NCBI GenBank assembly: GCA_051744365.1
Contig: JBNJCX010000001.1
Span: 1 to 64,000, forward strand
Direction: 5' to 3'
DNA: 64,000 bases
From: Gudongella sp051744365
GTDB taxonomy: Bacteria; Bacillota; Clostridia; Tissierellales; Tissierellaceae
Position numbers and translations under genes: made by a program. Positions 45,599 to 53,765 of this stretch are shown here, one piece after another. The notes below the pieces were generated by a model. The model was not told the origin of the DNA, did not search any database, and saw only the letters and a list, made by a program, of their open reading frames with translations. Within the stretch, counting starts at the first letter, position 1. Every line of letters starts with the position of its first letter.

Positions 45599-46633
45599 TT
45601 ATTCAACTATCAACTGTTTTTCTTGTTTTGGGAGTACCTCACCAATAATTGCAAATTCAATAGGAGATTCTGAAAGATTTTCAAGTAGAGTGTCAACATT
45701 CTCCCTGGCAACTGATATCAAAAGACCTCCAGAAGTCTGGGGATCGTATAGGATGTCTCTTAAAAACTCAGGAACTGTTTCATCTATGTGTACCTTGTCA
45801 CCTATGAATCTTTTGTTGTTGTAGGCTCCTTCTGGAATGAGTCCCATCTGTGAGTATTCCTCCGCTTCATGTATATAAGGTACAACATTGCTTAATATTT
45901 TAATTGTTACATTGCTTCCTTCAGCCATCTCCAGACTATGCCCAAGCAATCCAAAGCCTGTTATATCTGTAACTGAATGGATGTTGTCAGTCATATCAAT
46001 GGCGTTTTTGCCGTACACATTTAGGGTTGTCATGGACAAAACTGCCTTTTCATATGCCTTCTGATCTGCCAGGCCGCCCTTTATTGCGGTGGTGATAATT
46101 CCTATTCCAAGGGGCTTCGTCAAAACTAGTACATCCCCTGGTATTGCTGTGTTGTTAGCCTGGACCTTGTCAGGATGCACAAATCCTGTTACTGAGAGTC
46201 CATATTTAGGTTCATCATCCGATACGCTATGACCCCCTACCAGAATTGCTCCTGCCTCTTCAACCTTATCGTGTCCACCCTTCATAATTTCTGTTAGTAC
46301 ATCCGGTGAAAGACAATCAGGGAAGCATACTATATTTAGAGCCAGCCTGGGTTCTCCTCCCATTGCGTAAATATCACTGAGGGAATTTGCTGCAGCTATC
46401 TGCCCGAATGTGTAGGGGTCATCAACTATTGGCGTAAAAAAATCCAGTGTCTGGATTATAGCAAGCTCTTCATTAATTCGATATACTGCTGCATCATCTG
46501 ATGATTCAATTCCCACCAGAAGATTTTTATCGCTAGCTTTTGGTAAATGGCACAGAACCTGTGCCAGGACATCCGGTCCTATTTTAGCCGCTCAGCCGGA
46601 GCTCTTGGTAAGCTGTGTCAATCTATCTTCCAT
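45599..46633 (-). CDS. selD: Selenide, water dikinase SelD, selenocysteine-containing
   Basis: Makes selenophosphate from selenide and ATP. 344 aa when the in-frame TGA at 46592-46594 is read as selenocysteine (residue 14). The frame opens MEDRLTQLTKSSG-U-AAKIGP, exactly the GxG-C/U-AAK active site of the family, then continues through the ATP-binding region GIESSDDAAVY and GGHSVSDDEPKYGL. Start ATG 46633 has AAGGAGG 8 nt upstream. A naive gene finder would begin at 46516 and lose the catalytic residue and about 39 N-terminal residues. First sel gene in the operon, 16 nt after comEA. Confidence 0.96.
46549..46594 (-). promoter_or_regulatory. selD UGA codon and bacterial SECIS-like element
   Basis: UGA at 46592-46594. 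Starting 29 nt from the U of UGA, GGCACAG-GTT-CTGTGCC (46549-46565) forms a perfect 7-bp stem with a GUU loop. It resembles the apical part of the E. coli fdhF SECIS (GGUC loop), which SelB recognises. A small hairpin (AGGAC/GTCCT, 46566-46580) stacks between it and the UGA. Confidence 0.85.
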
Positions 46634-46649
46634 TTCATTTGCCTCCTTG

Positions 46650-47255
46650 TCAATTTACTGTTATCAGATCCTTGATCTGTTCATATTTTACATCTCCGAT
46701 ACCAGATACATTCATAATATCCTCAGGTTTCTGAAATCTGGAGTCTTTTCTGTACTCCACCACCCTACTGGCTATCACCTCACCTATCCCCGGGAGATTT
46801 TCAAGCTCCAGTTGGGAACAATTGTTGATATTGACCTTGCCGGTTCCACCGGATGTCTGGATATCCCCAATCTCCACAGGAAAATCTTCATCTACGGACG
46901 GTATGTATATTTTATCCTCATCGCTGAGTTTTTTAGCTAAGTTTATTCTATCCAAATCAGCCTGTTTGGTCAAACCACCTGCCAGGTCAACCACGTCAAC
47001 AACTCGGTCACCTTCTATTAATTCATAGATTCCCGGATGATAAACCTGTCCGCTTATATGAACCATTATCAATGTAGGTTCTAGATTATCATTTAAGTTG
47101 TCCTCATCTTCCAGGATTAGGTTTTCGGGCACACTTCTCATTACCGCTGCTTCCGGCTCCTTTTCCTGAGAAAAAATCCTGATTCCAAAAATTGCAAGGA
47201 TTACCACGGCTACACTTAGTATAGCTATTTGTTCTCTTTTTGTAAAGAATTCCAT
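46650..47255 (-). CDS. comEA: ComEA family helix-hairpin-helix DNA-binding protein
   Basis: Membrane-anchored receptor for DNA in competence. About 201 aa: N-terminal TM (about 8-26), acidic linker, SLBB domain (about 58-115; VHISGQVYHPGIYELIEGDRV), then two helix-hairpin-helix motifs (about 138-200; INNCSQLELENLPGIGEVIA). ATG 47255 is preceded by GGAGGG 9 nt upstream. Separated from comEC, it leads the selD-selA-selB transcript; probably one operon by spacing (16 nt to selD). Confidence 0.92.
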   Translation of the reverse strand: MEFFTKREQIAILSVAVVILAIFGIRIFSQEKEPEAAVMRSVPENLILEDEDNLNDNLEPTLIMVHISGQVYHPGIYELIEGDRVVDVVDLAGGLTKQADLDRINLAKKLSDEDKIYIPSVDEDFPVEIGDIQTSGGTGKVNINNCSQLELENLPGIGEVIASRVVEYRKDSRFQKPEDIMNVSGIGDVKYEQIKDLITVN

Positions 47256-47300
47256 ATGACATGTCCCTCCAAAAAATGTAGTTTGATCAGGCAAGATTTT

Positions 47301-47324
47301 TCGCCATTATATTCGCCATTATAT
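47301..47324 (-). repeat. Tandem 12-nt duplication carrying two -10-like boxes
   Basis: ATATAATGGCGA is repeated twice in tandem on the minus strand (47313-47324, 47301-47312), each copy containing TATAAT, about 50-70 nt upstream of the comEA start. No good -35 lies 17 nt before either copy. The 303-nt gap between comEA and the PBP gene otherwise holds AT-rich sequence, the PBP promoter and nothing else recognised. Confidence 0.75.
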
Positions 47325-47483
47325 AAGAAGAGTTTACTAAACTTTTAGGTGAGTTGATCTTGATCCCATTTGCAATGCTTGCATTTTACTCCCGCTCTGT
47401 GAAAATAAATGCGCTAAATGCTTACCATAAGTATTATATTCGACCTCAATCTTTAAATTCCTTCTTTTTTCTATATGTTAAGC

Positions 47484-47512
47484 TTAAATAATTGAGATTT
47501 TTCTGTTATAAT
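47484..47512 (+). promoter_or_regulatory. Promoter of the D,D-carboxypeptidase gene
   Basis: Consensus -10 TATAAT (47507-47512) with extended TG two bases upstream; the -35 (TTAAAT, 47484-47489) is weak, as is common for extended -10 promoters. The gene start is 46 nt downstream. Confidence 0.6.
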
Positions 47513-47558
47513 TTATATAGACAGCAAGCAATACAAATTTTAGGTGAGGTGGTTTAAT

Positions 47559-48845
47559 TTGAAAAAAATTATATTGATAATCTGTGTAATTATTATGTTG
47601 ATACCTGGAACAGGTGTATTTGCGGAAACACTCGATATAAACGGAGAAGGCGCAATCTTGATAGATTATGATACAGGTGAAATACTGTTCCAGAAAAACA
47701 GCCATTTCAAGCTTTACCCGGCCAGTACTACCAAGATGCTGACTGCGATTCTGGCAGTGGAGAATTCATCCCTGGATGAGCTGGTTACCATTGACCAGGA
47801 GATTGTCAGTCTTACAAAAGGAAGTCATATTGCACTTGAGCCTGGCGAGGTACTTACCATGGAACAATTGCTGCATGCTCTTCTACTGCCTTCTGCCAAC
47901 GACGCAGCACTTGCAATAGCTAAGCATGTAGGTGGCACCATAGAAAACTTTATATCGATGATGAATCAGAAGGCTTCAGAATTGGGAGCAATTGATTCCA
48001 ATTTCGTAAATCCAAACGGCCTTCATGATGACAGGCATATATCATCGGCTTACGATCTCTCTCTTATCGGAAGATATGCCATGGAAAATGATGTAATAAG
48101 AGAAATTGTCAATAAAGTTACATATGAAATACCTCCAACAAATATAAAAACCGAAAGCAGGCATATCAGAATCACCAACAAGCTCCTATTCAGCTCTGAG
48201 CTTATTGACAGGAATGGATCGCTTGTTCCGGCTTATTATGAGGATGCATCCGGAGTCAAAACAGGCTACACCTCCCAGGCAATGAATTGTCTTGTCTCCT
48301 ATGCTGAGAGAAATGGTCAGAGACTTATTGCAGTCGTTCTGAAAGCAGATGGAAACATGGTCTACTCGGACACCCAAAAGCTTCTCGATTACGGATTTGA
48401 AAATTATAGCAATACAACTGTTGCCAATATGAACGAGTTTGTTGAGAACATCACCGTTATAGATGGAGATGCACCATATGTTGCTGGAATACTGGACAGG
48501 GACATCATCTATCCAATTTCCCTGGCAGATTCCTATATGATTGAACCGAAGGTTACTCTTTTTGAAAGTATTGTTGCACCAATTGACAAGGGCCAGATAC
48601 TCGGACAGATCGAGTATCTTGTAGACGGAAAGATCATAGGAGGAGGCAATATTCTATCCACAGCAAATGTAGATGTTGATCCCCTCACAGTAATGCCCGG
48701 TAAATTGTTGAGCAAATGGTATATATTCGTAATTGCAACTTATTTCCTTATGAGGGTATATATACTTCAGAAAAGAAAGAGAAAGAAAAGAATGTCCAGA
48801 AACAGCAGAAAACCCATGTACAGAATACCCTATGCACCAAAATAG
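47559..48845 (+). CDS. D-alanyl-D-alanine carboxypeptidase (PBP5/DacF family)
   Basis: Low-molecular-weight penicillin-binding protein that trims pentapeptides. About 428 aa: signal peptide MKKIILIICVIIMLIPGTGVFA, then the S11 transpeptidase fold with PASTTKMLTA (Ser nucleophile, SxxK), PSANDAA (SxN) and ASGVKTGYT (KTG), followed by the PBP5_C beta domain. Unlike PBPs with an amphipathic anchor, it ends in a true TM helix (about 395-410; WYIFVIATYFLMRVYIL) and a very basic tail. Start TTG 47559 is preferred since GAGGTGG lies 5 nt upstream and the signal peptide then begins MKK. Which dac paralogue it is cannot be decided here. Confidence 0.93.
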   Translation: MKKIILIICVIIMLIPGTGVFAETLDINGEGAILIDYDTGEILFQKNSHFKLYPASTTKMLTAILAVENSSLDELVTIDQEIVSLTKGSHIALEPGEVLTMEQLLHALLLPSANDAALAIAKHVGGTIENFISMMNQKASELGAIDSNFVNPNGLHDDRHISSAYDLSLIGRYAMENDVIREIVNKVTYEIPPTNIKTESRHIRITNKLLFSSELIDRNGSLVPAYYEDASGVKTGYTSQAMNCLVSYAERNGQRLIAVVLKADGNMVYSDTQKLLDYGFENYSNTTVANMNEFVENITVIDGDAPYVAGILDRDIIYPISLADSYMIEPKVTLFESIVAPIDKGQILGQIEYLVDGKIIGGGNILSTANVDVDPLTVMPGKLLSKWYIFVIATYFLMRVYILQKRKRKKRMSRNSRKPMYRIPYAPK

Positions 48846-48872
48846 CCAGGACATAGATGTCCTGGCTTCATT
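48844..48872 (+). terminator. Bidirectional terminator between the PBP gene and ridA
   Basis: AGCCAGGACA-TAGA-TGTCCTGGCT, a perfect 10-bp stem. Followed by TCATTTTA on the plus strand and ATTTTGG on the minus strand. Serves the convergent PBP and ridA transcripts; its U-tracts are modest. The PBP stop codon overlaps the first stem bases. Confidence 0.8.
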
Positions 48873-48884
48873 TTACTCCATAAA

Positions 48885-49268
48885 CTATTTTGCGATTGCA
48901 ACCGCCTCTATTTCAATGACTCCATCCTTTGGAAGTCTTGCAACTTCAACCAGGCTTCTTGCAGGTTTGTGACCGGTGAAATATTCAGCATAGACCTCGT
49001 TGATTGAAGCAAAATTTTCCATATTCTTTACAAATACAGTGACTTTAACAACTGTTTCCAGGGATGCTCCACCTTGTTCAAGAACTGCCTTTACATTGTC
49101 CAACGCTACTCTTGTTGCAGTTTTAATGTCATTCTGGACAAGTTTCCCTGTTAACGGATCAATGGGCAGCTGACCTGAAGTGTAAACGAAATCTCCTGCA
49201 TTGATACCCTGTGAATATGGACCTACTGCTGCGGGTGCTTTTTCTGTTGCGATTGTCTTGATATTCAT
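48885..49268 (-). CDS. ridA: RidA family reactive intermediate deaminase
   Basis: Hydrolyses reactive enamine/imine intermediates from PLP enzymes such as threonine dehydratase. 127 aa, trimeric fold. APAAVGPYSQGI (about 12-23), TSGQLPIDP (about 31), the catalytic Arg in KPARSLVEVARLPKDG (about 101-116) and the final EIEAVA are all conserved. Its ATG overlaps the rsfS stop by 1 nt, so it is the last gene of the obg-yhbY-nadD-yqeK-LCP-rsfS-ridA run. Confidence 0.95.
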   Translation of the reverse strand: MNIKTIATEKAPAAVGPYSQGINAGDFVYTSGQLPIDPLTGKLVQNDIKTATRVALDNVKAVLEQGGASLETVVKVTVFVKNMENFASINEVYAEYFTGHKPARSLVEVARLPKDGVIEIEAVAIAK

Positions 49269-49621
49269 TATTTTTCCTCCTTTGATAATTTTTCAAACTC
49301 TGACCACAATCTTTCAAGATTGTAATATTCTCTTTCATCTCTGTGGAACAGGTGTACCACAACATCCTCGTAATCAAGAATAATCCATCTTGAGCTTCCG
49401 TAGCCTTCCTTTGTGGTCAATGTATGGAATCCTGCCTCCTCCATCTTATCCTCCACCTCATCGGCTATTGATCTGACCTGGTTGGATGAATTCCCACTGG
49501 CTATAACAAAATAATCGGCGATGGTTGTCAGTTTTCCTACCTCAATAGTCTCAATGTCAAAGCCTTTTTTGTCATCAATGGCTTTTTCAATTACTTCAAG
49601 TTTCATTTGAATATCCGTCAT
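49268..49621 (-). CDS. rsfS: Ribosomal silencing factor RsfS
   Basis: Binds L14 on the 50S and blocks subunit joining when nutrients are scarce. 117 aa with GFDIETIEVGKLTTIADYFVIASGNS (about 19-44) and WIILDYEDVVVHLFHRDEREYYNLERLW (about 81-108), the family signatures. Conserved neighbourhood with nadD and yqeK. Confidence 0.96.
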   Translation of the reverse strand: MTDIQMKLEVIEKAIDDKKGFDIETIEVGKLTTIADYFVIASGNSSNQVRSIADEVEDKMEEAGFHTLTTKEGYGSSRWIILDYEDVVVHLFHRDEREYYNLERLWSEFEKLSKEEK

Positions 49622-49648
49622 TAAAAATTAACCTCCTTATGGTTACTG

Positions 49649-50512
49649 TTATTTGATGCCCAGTTCTCTGAGCAATATTTCTGTTTCATCTTCACTGTGA
49701 ACAAAATATGATAGCCCATCCATCATTCTTGCAGTTCCAGGCAAAGTATGTCCTTCTACATTGTCCATATCAAGCTTAAGTGTCTGAAATGCGTAAAATA
49801 CATATCTCCCAAAAGATATATTCGTTTCCATATTATCATTGTATATGCCTATCATGCCGGGAATTTTGGGTAAATTGCCCAGTCGCATGCTCTGCTTAAG
49901 AAGATTTTTCATAAACTCCTGTTGAGCCCTTACTCTTCCCAGATCAGCATCTTTATAACCCTTTCTGAAACGGAGATACTGAAGTGCTTTTTCCCCATCA
50001 AGATTCTGTTCTCCTTCTTCCAGATCAATATGGAGAGGTGGATCAGCAACAGGATCAGAATACTTCATATCCATAGGCACATAGATATCAACTCCGCCGA
50101 CAAGATCAACATATTCCTTTACAAGTTGATAATCTGCCAGCATATAATGGTCAAGCTCAATACCCATAAGGTTCTTTACAGTCTGCAAGGTTAGCTCCGG
50201 TCCTCCGTAAACAAAGGAATGATTGATTTTTTCCTGGCTCTTACGCCCTTCTATGGGTGTTCTTGTGTCCCTGGGAATCGAGATAATGTTAATTTCGCCG
50301 GTAGAGGAATTCATATCCATGAGCATTAGAGTATCTGATCTGACTGCCGATTCTTCTTTGTAATCTTTGGAATCTATGCCAATGATCAATACCCTTATAT
50401 GCTTGTCCTGTGAATCCATAAACCCGTTTGCCAAAAACAACATCGATACAAAAACCAGGAAAAATACAATGAATACCCTGAAGAATGTTCGTCTATTTTT
50501 TCTATTTTCCAT
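49649..50512 (-). CDS. LytR-CpsA-Psr (LCP) family glycopolymer ligase
   Basis: Membrane enzyme that attaches teichoic-acid-like or capsular polymers to peptidoglycan. 287 aa: N-terminal TM (about 11-30), then the LCP domain with LIIGIDSK (about 42), SDTLMLMDM (about 59), IPRDTRTPI (about 79) and FRKGYKDADLGRVRAQQEF (about 182), carrying the Asp/Arg residues that bind the lipid pyrophosphate. No extra C-terminal domain. Overlaps the yqeK end by 11 nt; an LCP gene between yqeK and rsfS is common in Clostridia. Confidence 0.93.
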   Translation of the reverse strand: MENRKNRRTFFRVFIVFFLVFVSMLFLANGFMDSQDKHIRVLIIGIDSKDYKEESAVRSDTLMLMDMNSSTGEINIISIPRDTRTPIEGRKSQEKINHSFVYGGPELTLQTVKNLMGIELDHYMLADYQLVKEYVDLVGGVDIYVPMDMKYSDPVADPPLHIDLEEGEQNLDGEKALQYLRFRKGYKDADLGRVRAQQEFMKNLLKQSMRLGNLPKIPGMIGIYNDNMETNISFGRYVFYAFQTLKLDMDNVEGHTLPGTARMMDGLSYFVHSEDETEILLRELGIK

Positions 50513-51083
50513 TGGATTTCTCTCCGATATTATTTTTTATCAAGTGATTCCTCGCGTTAACGGTATTCACATGTATAGTACTTCTTTTATTCAGTAAATA
50601 CCTAATGGTGCTATCAAGAGCCATCAGTATTGCTTCATCAAGATTTTCAAAGGCCCTCTTCCTGATAGTCTCTATACCATCAAAGTTTCTTTCTGGTTCT
50701 ATAAAATCTGCCAGAAAAACTATCTTTTCTACAGTTGTCATATTCTCTCTGCCGGTTGTATGATAAGTGATAGCGTTCAATATATCCTGGTCACCTATGT
50801 TAAAATGATCACGAACCATTCTTGCACCCAGTGGTCCATGAATCAATTCAGTGGTAGATAATGTTATATCATCAAGAATCAGATCATATTCCTTTACGAG
50901 TTTCAGAGATTCCTCCAATGATATATTCTTTGCATAATCATGAAGCAGTGCGGCTATCCTTACCTTTTCTTCAGGTACCTTGTGTTTTCTTGCAAGCTTC
51001 AGGGATTCCTCCACAACACTCAGGGTGTGCTTCAGTCTTTTTTCCCCTATCCTGTTACTTAAAACATCAATAATTTTGTCCAT
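50502..51083 (-). CDS. yqeK: YqeK-type HD phosphohydrolase (symmetrical Ap4A hydrolase)
   Basis: HD-domain enzyme of the family shown to cleave Ap4A to two ADP in Gram-positives. 193 aa. RLKHTLSVVEESLKLA (His about 20), AALLHDYAKN (HD about 48-49), and the distal histidines ELIHGPLGA and AITYHTTG complete the metal sites. Between nadD (2 nt away) and the LCP gene. Confidence 0.92.
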   Translation of the reverse strand: MDKIIDVLSNRIGEKRLKHTLSVVEESLKLARKHKVPEEKVRIAALLHDYAKNISLEESLKLVKEYDLILDDITLSTTELIHGPLGARMVRDHFNIGDQDILNAITYHTTGRENMTTVEKIVFLADFIEPERNFDGIETIRKRAFENLDEAILMALDSTIRYLLNKRSTIHVNTVNARNHLIKNNIGEKSNGK

Positions 51084-51085
51084 TC

Positions 51086-51691
51086 CTATTCCCCTTTGTA
51101 CAAAGACTCCCTGTCTATTTCTTCGATCAGATTATCAGGTATCATATATCTGACGGAAAGTCCTCTTTTTATCCTGTCCCTTATTTCAGTTGAAGAAATT
51201 TCAACTTCAGGTCCTTCGCTTCGATTTATTCTGAAGCCGTAACTTGTGTTCAGATTATTTATTTTCTTATTAATTTCATCATTATCATATGATCCTCTGC
51301 CATACATTATAAACTCAATTTCCTTAGCCACTTCCTTGAATTGCTTCCAGGTTTCCAATTCAAACAGTGTATCTGCACCTATGATGAAGTAAAGCTTTTC
51401 ATATGGATATTCTACACTTAACTGTCTAATGGTGTCAATTGTAAAGGAGTAGCCATTTCTTTTGATTTCAACATTACTAAGCTGGAAGTGTGGGTTGTTC
51501 TCTATGGCAAGCTCCACGAGTCTCATTCTGTGGGCTGCATCAATCACTTTTGTATCTGTCTTGTGGGGAGGGTTCCCGGAGGGTATGTATATGATTTTTT
51601 TAAGCTTCCATTCCTCACGTATATATTCTCCTATTAAAAGATGACCTATATGAATTGGATTGAATGTTCCGCCTATAAGTCCAATAGCCAT
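51086..51691 (-). CDS. nadD: Nicotinate-nucleotide adenylyltransferase
   Basis: Adenylates nicotinate mononucleotide in NAD synthesis. About 201 aa: GGTFNPIHIGHLLIGE (T/HxGH nucleotidyl-transferase motif, about 6-21) and EISSTEIRDRIKRG (ISSTxIR motif, about 170) are conserved. ATG 51691 fits the family N-terminus MAIGLIGGTFNPIH and has an AAAGGAGGGG site upstream. Confidence 0.96.
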   Translation of the reverse strand: MAIGLIGGTFNPIHIGHLLIGEYIREEWKLKKIIYIPSGNPPHKTDTKVIDAAHRMRLVELAIENNPHFQLSNVEIKRNGYSFTIDTIRQLSVEYPYEKLYFIIGADTLFELETWKQFKEVAKEIEFIMYGRGSYDNDEINKKINNLNTSYGFRINRSEGPEVEISSTEIRDRIKRGLSVRYMIPDNLIEEIDRESLYKGE

Positions 51692-51721
51692 TTTTCCCCT
51701 CCTTTTCGCATATGGCATAGA

Positions 51722-51741
51722 ACTTCAGAGTTTTCTGAAGT
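51722..51741 (-). repeat. 8-bp hairpin between yhbY and nadD, no U-tract
   Basis: ACTTCAGA, a 4-nt loop and TCTGAAGT in the yhbY-nadD gap. On the mRNA strand it is followed by TCTATGCC, so it is not a normal terminator. Third such junction hairpin in this window. Confidence 0.65.
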
Positions 51742-51750
51742 CCTGTCAGC

Positions 51751-52041
51751 CTATGGAAGCACAATTGTCTTGTTATCCTTTGATTCCCTGTAGATTACAA
51801 ATCTTCTTCCTATACTCTGAACAAATTCCGCATCCAGTATTTGGACCAACTCAACCGCTACATCAGTAGGATCCAGTACACTGTTCTTTAGTACACTGAT
51901 CTTCACTATTTCTCTGGCAGTCAAAGCTTCATCCACCTGCTTGATAAAATTCTCAGTTAACCCGTTTTTTCCCAATTGGAAAATCGGGTCAAGATTGTGT
52001 GCTATGCTTTTCAGATAGCTTCTTTGTTTTCCTGTCAACAT
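51751..52041 (-). CDS. yhbY: YhbY family RNA-binding protein (CRM domain)
   Basis: Ribosome-assembly-associated protein of the CRS1-YhbY fold. 96 aa: LTGKQRSYLKSIAHNLDPIFQLGKNG (about 2-27) with the GxxG-like loop LGKNGLT, and IGRRFVIYRES near the C-terminus. Lies between obg and nadD as in Bacillus. Confidence 0.94.
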   Translation of the reverse strand: MLTGKQRSYLKSIAHNLDPIFQLGKNGLTENFIKQVDEALTAREIVKISVLKNSVLDPTDVAVELVQILDAEFVQSIGRRFVIYRESKDNKTIVLP

Positions 52042-52055
52042 GTTTTCACTTCCTC

Positions 52056-53327
52056 TTATTCAAAAAATTCAAATTCATTATCGCAGATAAATACCGATTC
52101 ACCTTCTGAAATTCCAAGTTCTTTCAATTTGTCAATTATACCCTTTTTCCTTAACATTTCCTGGAAATATCTCAGAGAGTCAGTATCATCCATATATGTG
52201 GAACCGAGAAGTCTTTCCATAAAGTCTCCCTCCACAATAAATCTTCCATCTTCTACCTTAACCACTATCTCATTAGCTTTTGAATGTATCTCTTCAACAA
52301 ATTCCTCATCGTATGTCTCATAGGTCAGCTCTGTATTCTCCAACAGATTCCACGTTTCATAAACCAGCTCCTGAATACCTTTTAGGGTAGCTGCTGAAAC
52401 CTCTAAAACCTTGTATCCCTTAGGCACGAATTCTTCTCTGATTTTATCTATCCATTCAGATGAAGAAGGTATGTCCATCTTGTTGGCAACAATAATCTGC
52501 GGTTTCTCCTTCAGCTTATCATTGTATTGGAACAATTCCTCATTTATTTTGTAGAAGTCCTCAATTGGATTTCTTCCTTCACTTCCAGATGCATCAAGTA
52601 CGTGAACCAATACCCGTGTTCTTTCAATATGTCTTAAAAAATCATGCCCAAGTCCTGCACCCTGTGATGCACCCTCAATAAGTCCAGGGATATCAGCTAT
52701 TACAAAACTCTTTTCCTCTCCCACTCTTACAACTCCAAGATTAGGCTTAAGGGTAGTAAAGTGATAATTCGCAATTTTGGGCTTTGCTGCAGAAATCGTT
52801 GATAGGATTGTTGATTTACCTACATTTGGGAAACCTAAAAGTCCAACATCAGCCAGAAGTTTTAGCTCGAGAACTATTTTTCTTTCCTGACCCTTGGTAC
52901 CAGCTTCAGCAAAACCAGGCGCTTGTCGGGTTGAAGTTGCAAATTTAGCATTCCCACGTCCACCTTTACCACCTTTGGCTATTACATATTCCTGTCCGGG
53001 CTCTTTTAGATCCACAATTACCTTCCCTGTCTCTTCATCCTTGACAAGGGTTCCTACAGGAACCTTTAATCTAATATCTGACCCGTCCTTGCCAAACTGT
53101 TTCTTGGCACGACCATCTTCACCGTTTTCTCCTACATAGGATCTTTTATATCTGAAATCCATCAAGGTCCTGATACCTTCATCTGCATGAAGAATAATTG
53201 AACCACCACGTCCTCCATCTCCACCGTAGGGTCCACCCGATGGTTCATACTTTTCTCTTCTCCAGGCGACAATACCGTCGCCACCTTTTCCCGCTTTAAT
53301 GGAAATATTCGCAACATCTATAAACAT
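52056..53327 (-). CDS. obg: GTPase Obg/CgtA
   Basis: Large-subunit assembly and stress GTPase. About 423 aa: glycine-rich Obg fold (about 1-158; FIDVANISIKAGKGGDG), G domain (GFPNVGKSTI about 165; DIPGLIEGA about 211; NKMDIPSS about 282), and an OCT domain (about 345-423). ATG 53327 is the family start. It follows rpmA across a terminator. The roughly 110 nt upstream hold no strong promoter match that I could identify. Confidence 0.96.
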   Translation of the reverse strand: MFIDVANISIKAGKGGDGIVAWRREKYEPSGGPYGGDGGRGGSIILHADEGIRTLMDFRYKRSYVGENGEDGRAKKQFGKDGSDIRLKVPVGTLVKDEETGKVIVDLKEPGQEYVIAKGGKGGRGNAKFATSTRQAPGFAEAGTKGQERKIVLELKLLADVGLLGFPNVGKSTILSTISAAKPKIANYHFTTLKPNLGVVRVGEEKSFVIADIPGLIEGASQGAGLGHDFLRHIERTRVLVHVLDASGSEGRNPIEDFYKINEELFQYNDKLKEKPQIIVANKMDIPSSSEWIDKIREEFVPKGYKVLEVSAATLKGIQELVYETWNLLENTELTYETYDEEFVEEIHSKANEIVVKVEDGRFIVEGDFMERLLGSTYMDDTDSLRYFQEMLRKKGIIDKLKELGISEGESVFICDNEFEFFE

Positions 53328-53436
53328 TCTTATCATCCTCATTTACATTATTTATTCAATCAAGCTCTTGCCATCTTCTATTTGTTACCCTAAAAAGTGT
53401 CTTTTACGCTGATAGCAGCAATTACTAGGGTTCAAC

Positions 53437-53476
53437 AAAAAAATTTTAAGCTTACCAGACGGTAAGCTTAAAATTT
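53437..53476 (-). terminator. Rho-independent terminator of rplU-prp-rpmA
   Basis: AAATTTTAAGCTTACC, a 4-nt loop and GGTAAGCTTAAAATTT form a perfect 16-bp stem followed by TTTTG on the minus strand. The first bases of the stem overlap the rpmA stop codon. Confidence 0.9.
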
Positions 53477-53765
53477 ACGCTAATTCTTCTCGAGGATAGA
53501 CGCTAACTTGTTTCTTGTCGCGACCTTTTCTTTCATATTTAACAACACCATCAGCAGTGGCAAATAATGTATCATCCCCACCTATTTTTACGTTGTTACC
53601 AGGATGGATTTTTGTTCCTCTTTGTCTTACCAGGATATTTCCTGACAGTACAAACTGTCCATCTCCTCTTTTGACACCGAGTCTCTTAGATTCACTGTCT
53701 CTACCGTTCTTTGAACTACCTACTCCCTTTTTGGAAGAAAATAATTGTAAATTTAATTTAAACAC
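53475..53765 (-). CDS. rpmA: 50S ribosomal protein L27 with cleavable N-terminus
   Basis: L27 reaches toward the peptidyl-transferase centre. 96 aa. The start is GTG 53765 with GGAGGTGG 5 nt upstream; the protein begins (M)FKLNLQLF-SSKKGVGSSKNGRDS. The LNLQLF motif is the extension that Firmicutes L27 carries and that the protease Prp removes; the adjacent prp gene agrees. The remainder is standard L27 (QRGTKIHPG). Confidence 0.96.
   Translation of the reverse strand: MFKLNLQLFSSKKGVGSSKNGRDSESKRLGVKRGDGQFVLSGNILVRQRGTKIHPGNNVKIGGDDTLFATADGVVKYERKGRDKKQVSVYPREELA

Noticed and set aside
45599..46516. A shorter selD starting at ATG 46516
   Set aside because: It omits the catalytic residue and conserved N-terminus. 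Reading the TGA as selenocysteine restores a full-length protein from a strong RBS, and the whole Sec machinery is adjacent.
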